In this document: positions 8,040 to 15,888 of the stretch, piece after piece
Layout of the letters: each line of letters begins with the position of its first letter
Position numbering within the stretch: position 1 is the stretch's first letter
Program-made: the position numbers and the translations under genes
The notes under the pieces: generated by a model
The model's database searches: none
Seen by the model: the letters and a program-made list of their open reading frames with translations, nothing else
What the model was told of the DNA's origin: nothing
Origin: JBOGFC01 sp050742155
Lineage (GTDB): Bacteria > Actinomycetota > Acidimicrobiia > Spongiisociales > JALYHC01
Assembly (NCBI GenBank): GCA_050742155.1
Contig: JBOGFC010000255.1
Span: 1-45,338 of the forward strand
Direction: 5' to 3'
DNA length: 45,338 bases

Positions 8040-8963
8040 TTGGCCGGGCAGGTCTTCTTCGACCACGACGGGGGTGTCGACGATTTCGTGGCCCTGCTCC
8101 TCCTGCTGAGCTACGACGTCGACGTCCTCGGCATCTCGGTCACCCCCGCCGATACCTACCTCGAGGCCGCCCTCCCCGCCACCCGCAAGATCCTCGGCCT
8201 GGCCGGCCGCCCGGGGGTGCCGGCGGCGGCCGGGACACTGGAGGGCCTCAATCCCTTTCCACACCCCTTTCGGATCGACAGCCTGAAGGTCGACGCCATG
8301 CCGGTGCTCAACCGGGACCCTGAGCCTCCCGGCCCTCCGGGCGACGAGCCGGGCCAGCAGCTCCTGGCCCGGACCATCCTCGAGGCGGGCGGTCCGGTCA
8401 CGCTGGTCATGACCGGCCCGCTCACCAACCTGGCCTGGGCGCTCGACCACCATCCCGGAGTCGAGGCGCACATCGACGAGCTGGTGCTCATGGGAGGCGC
8501 CCTGGATGTTCCCGGCAACGTGCGCCAGGAGGGACACGACGGGTCGGCCGAGTGGAACATCTTCTGGGACCCGGCGGCCGCCCGGCGGGTGTGGGACTCG
8601 GACCTGGCCATCACCATCTTCTCGCTCGACGCCACCGACCAGGTCCCGGTCACCCCGGAGCTACGGCGGTCACTGGCCGGCCAGAGTGACCATGTCCTGT
8701 CGGAGGCGGCGGGGTGCTTCTGGGCCCTCACGGCCGGTTCCGACTACTACTGCTGGGACACCCTGACCGTCTCCTACCTGGCCCGACCCGACCTGTGCAC
8801 GTTCCGGGAGGTGCGCTGCGAGGTGGTCACCGAGGGGCCCAGCCAAGGTAGGACCATCCCCTCGGCGGACGGCCGTTCGGTGCGGGCGGCCGACCTGGTC
8901 GACACACAGGGCTTCTACGAACACGTGCTGGCGACGCTGCGGCGGGGGGGGTCGGGGGGTTGA
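8040..8963 (+). CDS. Nucleoside hydrolase, purine-type (IAG-NH-like)
   Basis: A 307-residue enzyme of the IunH fold, expected to cleave the N-glycosidic bond of ribonucleosides to a free base and ribose. The calcium-binding aspartate cluster is DHDGGVDDF near the N-terminus. Further features are NPFP, a D-x-MPVLN segment, GSAEWNIFWDPAAA, SLDATDQVPV and YYCWDTLT. From memory these resemble the purine-specific inosine-adenosine-guanosine hydrolase of Trypanosoma vivax more than bacterial RihA/B/C: the DHDG-type metal loop replaces DTDPG, and the aromatic YY.WD motif provides base stacking. The only in-frame start before the metal loop is TTG at 8040, 3 bases after the previous stop. Ribokinase follows at once (TGATG). 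Confidence 0.88.
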   Translation: MAGQVFFDHDGGVDDFVALLLLLSYDVDVLGISVTPADTYLEAALPATRKILGLAGRPGVPAAAGTLEGLNPFPHPFRIDSLKVDAMPVLNRDPEPPGPPGDEPGQQLLARTILEAGGPVTLVMTGPLTNLAWALDHHPGVEAHIDELVLMGGALDVPGNVRQEGHDGSAEWNIFWDPAAARRVWDSDLAITIFSLDATDQVPVTPELRRSLAGQSDHVLSEAAGCFWALTAGSDYYCWDTLTVSYLARPDLCTFREVRCEVVTEGPSQGRTIPSADGRSVRAADLVDTQGFYEHVLATLRRGGSGG

Positions 8964-9874
8964 TGGGCCGGGTCGTGGTGGTGGGGAGCTACAACGTCGG
9001 CCTGACCATCGTCGGCTCGGAGCTCCCCCTCCCGGGCCAGACCGTCCTGGGCCACACCTTCGACATCGGCCCGGGCGGGAAGGGCTCCAACCAGGCCATC
9101 GGGGTGGCCCGGCTGGGAGCGGACATCACCCTGGTGGTCAAGCTGGGCAGCGACCGCTTCGCCGACGACGCGCGGGGACTCTTCGAGCGAGAGGGGCTGC
9201 TGGGGTCCGGCATCATGCGAGCGGACACCCACACGGGGGTAGGCCTGATCCTGGTGGACGAGCTGGGACGCAACATGATCTCGGTGGCGCCGGGCGCCAA
9301 TGCCCAGCTATCGGCGGCCGACCTCGACGGGCTGGAGGGCCTGTTCGAAGGAGCCGGCCACCTGCTCTGCCAGTTAGAGGCGCCGCCCGAGCTCTTCGTG
9401 GCCGCCGCCCGCGCCGCCCGGACGGCCGGGGCCACCACGATCCTCAACCCCGCCCCGGCTCGTCCTCTGCCGGAGGAGGCCCTCCGGTTGGCCGACATCC
9501 TCACCCCCAACCAGACCGAGCTGGGCGTCCTCACCCACCTCCCCCCCGAGAGCGACGATCAGGTGCATCGGGCGGCCACCGTGCTCCTCGAGAAGGGCGT
9601 GGGTGAGGTGGTGGTCACCCTGGGCGACCGGGGAGCGCTTTGGGCCCGGCCGGACGGCAGCCAGCCCTTCCCGGCCCATCAGGTGAAGGCCCGGGACACC
9701 ACGGGAGCCGGTGACGCCTTCAATGCCGGCCTGACCGCCGCCCTGGCCCGTGGCGATGGGATGGCGGAGGCGATCGCCCTGGGCATGCGGGCCGGGGCGT
9801 TCTGCGTCACCCGGCTGGGGGTCATCGATGGGCTGCCCACCCCGGCCCAGCTCGACCAGGAGGTGCCGGCTTGA
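8963..9874 (+). CDS. rbsK: Ribokinase (PfkB family)
   Basis: A 303-residue sugar kinase phosphorylating ribose at O5. The first PfkB signature is GPGGKGSNQAIGVARLG and the second, with the catalytic aspartate and anion hole, is DTTGAGDAFNAG. NPAPARPLPEE and LTPNQTE are typical of ribokinases. The ATG at 8963 overlaps the nucleoside hydrolase stop (TGATG); a TTG three bases earlier is possible. The hydrolase releases ribose and this enzyme makes ribose 5-phosphate, so the two form one short pathway. A deoxyribokinase role cannot be excluded because deoC follows. Confidence 0.93.
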   Translation: MGRVVVVGSYNVGLTIVGSELPLPGQTVLGHTFDIGPGGKGSNQAIGVARLGADITLVVKLGSDRFADDARGLFEREGLLGSGIMRADTHTGVGLILVDELGRNMISVAPGANAQLSAADLDGLEGLFEGAGHLLCQLEAPPELFVAAARAARTAGATTILNPAPARPLPEEALRLADILTPNQTELGVLTHLPPESDDQVHRAATVLLEKGVGEVVVTLGDRGALWARPDGSQPFPAHQVKARDTTGAGDAFNAGLTAALARGDGMAEAIALGMRAGAFCVTRLGVIDGLPTPAQLDQEVPA

Positions 9875-9897
9875 GCGCGGGTTCTCTCCCCAACCCG

Positions 9898-9945
9898 TTC
9901 TTGCGTGAGAAATACCCCGCCGGCGGTATGAAACTCACGCAAGAA
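9898..9945. repeat. 48-bp palindromic repeat, family A, copy 2 (between rbsK and deoC)
   Basis: Arms TTCTTGCGTGAG (9898-9909) and CTCACGCAAGAA (9934-9945) are identical to copy 1 at 2104-2151, with 24 bases between them that again contain CCGCCGGCGG. It fills most of the 88-base gap between rbsK and deoC and ends 17 bases before the deoC ATG, so a hairpin here could modulate deoC relative to rbsK. Confidence 0.9.
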
Positions 9946-9962
9946 GCGTGGGAGGTTCTCAT

Positions 9963-10634
9963 ATGAGCCCCACAGAGGTGGCCGGGCACATCCAGCACAC
10001 GGACGTCCGCCCCGAGGCTACGCGGGCCGACATCGAGCGGCTCCTGGCTGAGTGCGTGGCGCACGGCTTCCAGGGAGCGATGGTCAACCCCATCTGGGTG
10101 AGGTTGGCCGCTCGAGCCCTGGAGGGCACTCCCGTGCGGGTGTGCACCGCCTTCGACTTTCCGATGGCCGGAGCCACCACCTCCTCGGTGGCCCGGGCGG
10201 CCGCCGATGCCCGGGCGGAGGGCGCCCAGGAGGTCGACGTGATGACCAAGCTGGGCTGGCTGCGCTCGGGCATGCATGCCGAGTACCGGCATCACCTACG
10301 GAGCGTGGTGGAGGCGGCAGGCGGCGCCCCCGTCAAGGCCATGCTGGAAGCGGCCCTCCTGACGCCTGAGGAGCTCGGCAACGCGGTGGAGCTGTGCGCC
10401 GAGGCCGGGGTGACCTTCCTCAAGAACTCGAGCGGGTACGGGGGCGGGCAGGCCACCCCTGCGCTGATCACCGAGCTGGTGCGTTTGAGCCGCGGACGCC
10501 TGCGCGTGAAAGCCTCAGGAGGGATCCGGACGATGGACCAAGCCGTGGCGCTCCTCGAGGCAGGGGCCGAGCTGCTCGGGTCCAGCGCCGGAGTGGCCAT
10601 CGTGAGCGGCGGGGAGGGAACGTCTTCTTACTAA
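9963..10634 (+). CDS. deoC: Deoxyribose-phosphate aldolase
   Basis: A 223-residue class I aldolase cleaving 2-deoxyribose 5-phosphate to glyceraldehyde 3-phosphate and acetaldehyde. The Schiff-base lysine region is TFLKNSSGYGGGQAT (family form: VKTSTGFG), and the second active-site lysine is in RVKASGGIRT. DVMTKLGWL and VKAMLEAALLT are also family-typical. The ATG at 9963 has GGGAGG upstream. An earlier in-frame start at 9948 would put the start within the ribosome site. It completes the nucleoside-sugar catabolic set with rbsK and the hydrolase. Confidence 0.93.
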   Translation: MSPTEVAGHIQHTDVRPEATRADIERLLAECVAHGFQGAMVNPIWVRLAARALEGTPVRVCTAFDFPMAGATTSSVARAAADARAEGAQEVDVMTKLGWLRSGMHAEYRHHLRSVVEAAGGAPVKAMLEAALLTPEELGNAVELCAEAGVTFLKNSSGYGGGQATPALITELVRLSRGRLRVKASGGIRTMDQAVALLEAGAELLGSSAGVAIVSGGEGTSSY

Positions 10635-10653
10635 TAGGTGCCCCTCCCCCTAG

Positions 10654-10708
10654 CCCCCTCCCCGCCAGCGGGGAGGGGGAATCGCCCCTCGCATCCCCGC
10701 CGGCGGGG
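10654..10708. terminator. Two GC-rich hairpins between convergent deoC and the permease gene
   Basis: The first hairpin pairs CCCCCTCCCCGC (10654-10665) with GCGGGGAGGGGG (10668-10679). The second is the palindrome CCCCGCCGGCGGGG (10695-10708). Both are followed on the plus strand by GGGGAATCGCC, so the unit is a tandem repeat. Placed between two convergent stops (10634 and 10722), it is a likely bidirectional terminator. Related G-rich hairpins occur at 22863-22883 and 30010-30030. Confidence 0.6.
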
Positions 10709-10721
10709 AGGGGGAATCGCC

Positions 10722-11996
10722 CTACAGGGCCTCCCCCTTGCGATAGCGCAGGCCGTCGGCAGCCGGGGGCCGCAGGCGCTGGGTGGCCAGGGCCAGCACG
10801 AGCAGGGTCACCAGGTAGGGGGTGATGAAGACGAACTCGCTGGGGACCCTCTCGGTAAAGGAGAACCAGGCAAAGAAGGCCAGCCCGGCCAGGGCCGGTA
10901 CGAGGGCCAGGGCCGGCTTGCGGCGGGCCAGGCCTCGCAGCGCCAACAGGCCCAGCGCCAGAGCGAGGTAGAGAAGGAGGGCGTGCACCGCCCCCTGCTG
11001 ACGGAGACGGAGAGCGTCGGCAAACCCGAACAGGGCCGATCCCACCAGCACACCTCCCGGCCGCCAGTTGCCGAAGATGAGGGCGGCCAGCCCTATGAAG
11101 CCCCGCCCGGCGGTCTGTCCCTCCCGGTAGATCCCGGCCTGCACCAGCACCAGGAAGGCGCCGCCCAGGCCGGCCAGCGCCCCGGAGATCACCACGCCGT
11201 AGTATTTCATCCTGAGGACCCCTACCCCCAGGGACTCGGCGGCGTAGGGGTTCTCACCACAAGAGCGCAATCGCAGGCCCCAGGGCGTGCGCCAGAGCAG
11301 CCACCAGGTGGCCGGCACCGCCACCAGGGCGATCACCGTCAGCCAGGACAAATCACCGGTCAGGCCCCGTAGCAGGCCCCCCAGGTCGGAGACAAAGAAC
11401 CAGTCCCGTCGTTCCAGCCAGCCGAAGAAGTCGGGGGTTTTCCAACCCAGCAGCCCGCCGCCGGCCAGGAAGGGAACAGCTACCGTGTCGATCCCCCCCT
11501 GCACGCGCGGCGACTGGGTGGCCCCGCCCCCGCTCCCTTCGAAGGCGATCACCGAGAGGAAGCGCATTCCCCCCAGCGCCAGGATGTTGACGGCCACCCC
11601 CGAGACTATGTGGTCGACGGCGAAGGTCACCGTGGCGATGGCGTGGATCAGCCCTCCCAGCGCCCCGCCCAACAGCCCCATCAGCACGCCCTCCCAGGCC
11701 CCGAACCGCCATCCCGCCCATGCCCCGAACCAGGTTCCCATGATCATCATGCCTTCCAGGCCGATGTTGACGACCCCGGCCCGCTCCGAGTACACGGCCC
11801 CCAACCCGGCGAACAGGATGGGGACGGCCAGCCGCAGGGCGGCCGAGAACGTGCCTCGCGAGGTGAGCTCCCCGATCCCGGTGATCTCCTCCACCACCGA
11901 GAGGAGCAGGACGGCTCCCAGGCCGAACAGCAGCCCATTCACGGCTCGCCGGGCCGGGCCGGTGGCGGGGCGGAAGCGCTCCAAGAGGGCGGTCAT
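10722..11996 (-). CDS. ABC transporter permease, nucleoside uptake type (NupQ/YufQ-like)
   Basis: A 424-residue BPD_transp_2-family permease with about ten hydrophobic helices. Family signatures include AVYSERAGVVNIGLEGMMIMG and the EAA-like cytoplasmic loop around LRSCGENPYAAESLGV. It pairs with the second permease gene, overlapping its stop by 4 bases (11993-11996). Together with the duplicated ATPase and the BmpA-type lipoprotein it forms a purine-nucleoside importer of the PnrA/Nup class. The C-terminus is longer than usual by two or so hydrophobic stretches (ALVPALAGLAFFAWF and ITPYLVTLLVLALA). Confidence 0.9.
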   Translation of the reverse strand: MTALLERFRPATGPARRAVNGLLFGLGAVLLLSVVEEITGIGELTSRGTFSAALRLAVPILFAGLGAVYSERAGVVNIGLEGMMIMGTWFGAWAGWRFGAWEGVLMGLLGGALGGLIHAIATVTFAVDHIVSGVAVNILALGGMRFLSVIAFEGSGGGATQSPRVQGGIDTVAVPFLAGGGLLGWKTPDFFGWLERRDWFFVSDLGGLLRGLTGDLSWLTVIALVAVPATWWLLWRTPWGLRLRSCGENPYAAESLGVGVLRMKYYGVVISGALAGLGGAFLVLVQAGIYREGQTAGRGFIGLAALIFGNWRPGGVLVGSALFGFADALRLRQQGAVHALLLYLALALGLLALRGLARRKPALALVPALAGLAFFAWFSFTERVPSEFVFITPYLVTLLVLALATQRLRPPAADGLRYRKGEAL

Positions 11997-13114
11997 GCCG
12001 CCGCCTCCTGAGCCACCCCTGCCTCACCGATCGCCTCGGCGGCCGCCTTCACCTCGAGCTCATGAACCAGCCGGGTCACCACCTCATAGGCCACCACCAC
12101 CGCCAGCACCACCACCCCTTGGATGATGGTGACGATCTCTTTGGGGATGTCCCGCAGGTCGAGGATCTGGGCGGAGCGGTCCATCAGTCCGAAGAGGAGG
12201 GCCCCGAACGCAATCCCCACCGGATGGTTGCGGCCCAGCAGGGCCACGGCGATGCCGGTGAACCCGAGCTGGGTGGGGAAGTCCTGGGTATACCGATGGA
12301 AAAAGCCCAGCAGGGGGGACATACCCACCAGCCCGGCGAAGGCCCCGGAGATCAGCATGGTCTTGACCACCATCGCCCTCGGATTGATGCCGCTCGCCTC
12401 GGCCGCCCCGGGGTTGATACCCGATGCACGCAGCTCGTAGCCGAAGCGGGTCCTCCACACCACGAGGTAGTAGAAGACCCCGACCAGCAGGGCGATCAGC
12501 ACGAACCCCTGCAGGTCTGAACCGCCCGGGATGCCGAAGCCCAGCCATACCAAGACCGGGTTGAGCGAAGGGAACCGACCGGACGAGGGCAGCTCGGCGG
12601 TCTTGATGATCAGGTCCCCGGGCTCCACCTCGCGCAAGTAGTTGGAGAGCAGGTAGGCCACCACCCCCACGGCGATGAAGTTGAGCATGATGGTGGAGAT
12701 GACCTCGTGTACTCCTCGGCGAACCTTGAGAGCTCCGGCGATCCCCGCCCAGAGAGCGCCCACCACCATGGCCACCACCACGATCACCGCCACATGCAGG
12801 GGAGCCCACAGGCCCAGCTCGGCTCCCAGCGCGGCGGCCAACACCGCCGCTAGCAGGTACTGCCCTTCCACCCCGATGTTGAAGAGCCCCATCTTGAAAC
12901 CGATCGCCACCGCCAGCCCGGAAAGGAACAGCGGGACGGCCCGATTGAGGATGGAGACGAACGAGGCCAGGCTGGCCGAGAACTCGGCCATCTCGGTGAA
13001 GGCCGTGACGGGGTTCCGGTCGGCCAGCAGCAGGGCCAGCGAGGCGACCAGCACCGAGAACACCAGCGCAGCCAGCGGGGCCAGCAGGCTGAGCATCATC
13101 CGGCGCAGGGTCAT
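11993..13114 (-). CDS. ABC transporter permease, nucleoside uptake type (NupP/YufP-like)
   Basis: A 373-residue integral membrane protein, partner of the downstream permease. Typical segments are AIGFKMGLFNIGVEGQYLLAA near residue 75 and the cytoplasmic coupling loop ELRASGINPGAAEASGIN. About eight to ten helices are visible. The start overlaps the ATPase stop by 4 bases (13111-13114), and the stop overlaps the next permease start, so all are translated as one operon. The substrate is inferred from the BmpA homology and the nucleoside catabolic genes that converge on this operon. Confidence 0.9.
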   Translation of the reverse strand: MTLRRMMLSLLAPLAALVFSVLVASLALLLADRNPVTAFTEMAEFSASLASFVSILNRAVPLFLSGLAVAIGFKMGLFNIGVEGQYLLAAVLAAALGAELGLWAPLHVAVIVVVAMVVGALWAGIAGALKVRRGVHEVISTIMLNFIAVGVVAYLLSNYLREVEPGDLIIKTAELPSSGRFPSLNPVLVWLGFGIPGGSDLQGFVLIALLVGVFYYLVVWRTRFGYELRASGINPGAAEASGINPRAMVVKTMLISGAFAGLVGMSPLLGFFHRYTQDFPTQLGFTGIAVALLGRNHPVGIAFGALLFGLMDRSAQILDLRDIPKEIVTIIQGVVVLAVVVAYEVVTRLVHELEVKAAAEAIGEAGVAQEAAA

Positions 13115-14634
13115 GCCGACTCCTGCGCGCCCGTCATGTGTGACCCCAGCTCCTCAGGGGTCAGGTCCTGCGGGTCGAGTCGGGCTACCAACCTGCCGCG
13201 AAGGATCACGTGCAGGGTGTCGGAGAGGCCGATCAGCTCCTCCAGGTCGGCCGAGATGAGCAGCACCGCCAGGCCGTCGGCCCGAGCCCTTCGGATCTGC
13301 TCCCACACCGCCGCCTGGGCGCCGACGTCGATCCCCCGGGTGGGCTGAGCGGCGATCAGCACCCGCGGCCCGGCCACCATCTCCTTGCCGACGATCAGCT
13401 TCTGCTGGTTGCCGCCGGAGAGCGCCATGGCCAGCACGTCCACCCCCGGGGTCCGCACGTCGTAGGAGCGGACCACCTGCTCGGTACGCTGCCGGGCCCC
13501 GGCCCGGTCCACCCAGATCCCCTTGCTGAAAGGTATCAGGGTCTGGTGTCCGAGCATGGAGTTCTCCCACAGCGGGGCCGACAAGAGCATCCCCAACCGG
13601 TGACGGTCCTCGGGGATGAGACCGACGCCTCCCTCGCGGCGCTGCCTGGTGCTCCACGGGGTGATATCCCGTCCTCCCAAGCGGATGCTCCCTTCGGCGG
13701 CCGGCCGCAGGCCCATCAGCGCCTGCACCAGAGGGTGCTGGCCGTTTCCCTCCACCCCGGCGATGCCCACCACTTCCCCGCGATGAACCTCGAAGCTGAC
13801 ATCCCGCAGCACCCATCGGTTTTCCTCGTTCAGCAGCCCCAACCCCTCGACCGCCAGCTCGACCTGATCGGTGACGGTGGACTCCCCGGCTTCGGGGACG
13901 GGAAGTTCGCTCCCCACCATCATCTCGGCCAGCCGGCGGGCGGTGACGTCCTCCGGCTGGACCGTCTCCACAGTGCGGCCGTCTCGCATCACCGTGATGG
14001 CATCCGCCACCGCCAGGACCTCGTCCAGCTTGTGGGAGATGAAGATCACCGTGACCCCCTCTTCGGTCAGCTCGCGGAGGTTGCGGAACAGCTCCTCGAC
14101 CTCATGGGGCACCAGCACGGCGGTGGGCTCGTCGAGGATGAGGATGCGAGCTCCCCGGTAGAGCACCTTGAGGATCTCCACCCGCTGCCGCTCGCCCACG
14201 GTGAGGTGCTCGACCAGCCGATTGGGCTGCACCGAGAGGCCGTAGCTCTCTCCCAGCCGGGCAATGCGGGCGCGTGCCTCCCGGAAGTCGATCCCCGGAC
14301 CGTTGGTCGGTTCCGAGCCGAGGACGACGTTCTCCAGCACCGTGAGGTTTCCGGCCAGCATGAAGTGCTGGTGGACCATGCCGATGCCGGAGGCGATGGC
14401 GTCCCTCGGCGAACGGAAGCGGATCTCCCGTCCCTCCACCCGGATGGTGCCCTCATCGGGTGGCTGCATGCCGTAGAGGATCTTCATCAGGGTCGATTTA
14501 CCGGCCCCATTCTCTCCCACCACCGCGTGCACGGTGGCCGGCATCACCTGTAGGTCGACCCGATCGTTGGCCACCACGCCGGGGAAGCGCTTGGTGATGT
14601 CCCGCAACTCGACCGCCGGCTCGCTCAAGCCCAC
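13111..14634 (-). CDS. ABC transporter ATP-binding protein with two nucleotide-binding domains (NupO/YufO-like)
   Basis: A 507-residue duplicated ATPase energising nucleoside import. The first domain has Walker A GENGAGKST (40-48), signature LTVGERQRVEIL and Walker B ILILDEPTAVL. The second has a degenerate Walker A (GVEGNGQHPL, lacking the GKS/T), a good signature LSGGNQQKLIVGKE and a weak Walker B. This asymmetry is normal for the sugar/nucleoside RbsA-YufO group. It is separated from bmpA by a hairpin at 14644-14678 and is translationally coupled to the permease downstream. Confidence 0.93.
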   Translation of the reverse strand: MGLSEPAVELRDITKRFPGVVANDRVDLQVMPATVHAVVGENGAGKSTLMKILYGMQPPDEGTIRVEGREIRFRSPRDAIASGIGMVHQHFMLAGNLTVLENVVLGSEPTNGPGIDFREARARIARLGESYGLSVQPNRLVEHLTVGERQRVEILKVLYRGARILILDEPTAVLVPHEVEELFRNLRELTEEGVTVIFISHKLDEVLAVADAITVMRDGRTVETVQPEDVTARRLAEMMVGSELPVPEAGESTVTDQVELAVEGLGLLNEENRWVLRDVSFEVHRGEVVGIAGVEGNGQHPLVQALMGLRPAAEGSIRLGGRDITPWSTRQRREGGVGLIPEDRHRLGMLLSAPLWENSMLGHQTLIPFSKGIWVDRAGARQRTEQVVRSYDVRTPGVDVLAMALSGGNQQKLIVGKEMVAGPRVLIAAQPTRGIDVGAQAAVWEQIRRARADGLAVLLISADLEELIGLSDTLHVILRGRLVARLDPQDLTPEELGSHMTGAQESA

Positions 14635-14643
14635 CCTTCACGA

Positions 14644-14678
14644 CGACGGACCCGAGGCTACCTACCCCGGGTCCGTCG
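14644..14678 (-). terminator. Intercistronic hairpin between bmpA and the ABC ATPase
   Basis: A 10-bp perfect stem (CGACGGACCC / GGGTCCGTCG) with a 15-base loop lies between the bmpA stop and the ATPase start. In binding-protein operons such hairpins commonly protect the lipoprotein mRNA and lower expression of the transporter core. No T-run follows, so it is probably a partial terminator or stabiliser. Confidence 0.5.
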
Positions 14679-14685
14679 GCTCACC

Positions 14686-15819
14686 CTAACTCTCGGGGGC
14701 GGTCGGAACCTCGATCTCGCCGTCGATGATCTGCTGGCGGAGCTCCTCGAGCTGGGGTGCGATGTCGTCCACAAAGCCACCGGAGGTGGCGTAGCCGACG
14801 CCGTCGGCCGCCAGGTCGAAGATCCGGATCCCGGCCTGGAAGTTGCCTTCCACGAGGTCCGTGATGGTCTCATAGGTGGCCACGTCGACCCGCTTCAGCA
14901 TCGAAGTGAGGATGTAGGGCTGCAGGGAAGCATCGACGATGTTGTACTGGTCGGAGTCCACCCCGATCGCCCAGTGCTGGCTGCCCTCTGAATCCGAGAC
15001 CTCCCGGGCCGCCTCGAAGAGCCCTCCGCCGGATCCTCCGGCGGCGTGGTAGATCACGTCGGCTCCCTGCTCGAACTGGGCCAGGGCCGCCTCCTTGCCC
15101 TTGGCCGGGTCGTTGAACCCGGTGAAGTCGGGGGGCTGGGTGAGGTAGGTGACCAGCACCTCGGCGTCCGGGTTGATCTGCGCCACGCCCGCCTCGAAGC
15201 CGGCCTGGAACTTCTTGATCAGGTCGACTTCCACCCCGCCGATGAACCCGATCGTCCCGCTCTCCGACTTGAGGGCGGCGGCCGCTCCCACCAGGAAGGA
15301 CCCCTGCTCCTCGGCGAACAGCAGGTTGGCCACGTTGGGCTCCTCCACGACAGAGTCGATGAGGGCGAAGTTGGTATCCGGGAAGTCCGGGGCGGTGGCC
15401 AGCACCGAGTCGGTGAAGAGAAACCCAACCGCGAAGATCAGCGGGAGACCGGCCTCGGCCAGCAGCCGCAGGTTCTCCTCCCGGTTCTCTCCGCCGGCCT
15501 CGGGCTCCAGCTCCTCGGAGGCAATGCCGAAGTCGGCAATGGCCTGATCGAGCCCGCGGGCCGCCGCGTCGTTGAAGGACTGGTCGCCCCGGCCCCCGAT
15601 GTCGTAGGCCATACCGACCGTGATCCCCTCGCCGCTGGCGGCCGCCGCGGTGGTCGTGGCAGCCTCCGTGGTGTCGGTCACGGCCTCGGTGGTGTCGGTG
15701 GGGGCCGCGGTAGTGGCGGCGGGCGCCGCGGTAGTGGGCGCCGCCCCTCCCGCACAGCCCGCGGCCAGCAGACCCAAGGCCAGGACGAGGGCGAGCAGCG
15801 TCGAGTGCTTGCGTATCAT
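14686..15819 (-). CDS. bmpA: BMP-family nucleoside-binding lipoprotein
   Basis: A 377-residue substrate-binding lipoprotein. The signal peptide ends in the lipobox LAAGC with the lipidated cysteine C22, followed by a Thr/Ala-rich flexible linker (about residues 26-62). The mature domain starts at ITVGMAYDIGGRGDQSFND, the hallmark of the BMP/Med/PnrA family. FALIDSVVEEPNVANLLFAEEQGSFL and GFIGGVEVDLIKKFQAGFEAG are strongly conserved there. Characterised relatives bind purine nucleosides. The start is supported by GGGAGG about 8 bases upstream. The downstream hairpin suggests higher expression than the other transporter genes. Confidence 0.93.
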   Translation of the reverse strand: MIRKHSTLLALVLALGLLAAGCAGGAAPTTAAPAATTAAPTDTTEAVTDTTEAATTTAAAASGEGITVGMAYDIGGRGDQSFNDAAARGLDQAIADFGIASEELEPEAGGENREENLRLLAEAGLPLIFAVGFLFTDSVLATAPDFPDTNFALIDSVVEEPNVANLLFAEEQGSFLVGAAAALKSESGTIGFIGGVEVDLIKKFQAGFEAGVAQINPDAEVLVTYLTQPPDFTGFNDPAKGKEAALAQFEQGADVIYHAAGGSGGGLFEAAREVSDSEGSQHWAIGVDSDQYNIVDASLQPYILTSMLKRVDVATYETITDLVEGNFQAGIRIFDLAADGVGYATSGGFVDDIAPQLEELRQQIIDGEIEVPTAPES

Positions 15820-15841
15820 TCGGTGTTCCTCCCTGATTCCG

Positions 15842-15876
15842 CTCTTCCAGGGGCTTTCGGCCCCGCCGGAAGTGTA
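15842..15876 (-). promoter_or_regulatory. Candidate bmpA promoter (TACACT) and leader hairpin
   Basis: TACACT at 15876-15871 is a good -10 hexamer about 50 bases before the bmpA ATG, directly after the clpC stop. The leader can fold CTTCC...GGAAG around GGGGC/GCCCC with a CGAAA loop (about 15842-15872). The hairpin may also serve as the clpC terminator. No known riboswitch was recognised. Confidence 0.4.
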
Positions 15877-15888
15877 GTCGAGCGGCCC

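Noticed and set aside
15650..15745. Repetitive ACC/GCC-rich tract as a microsatellite or CRISPR-like array
   Set aside because: It encodes the Thr/Ala-rich linker behind the lipobox of BmpA; the kinase stalk at 44910-45010 is similar. No repeat-spacer pattern.
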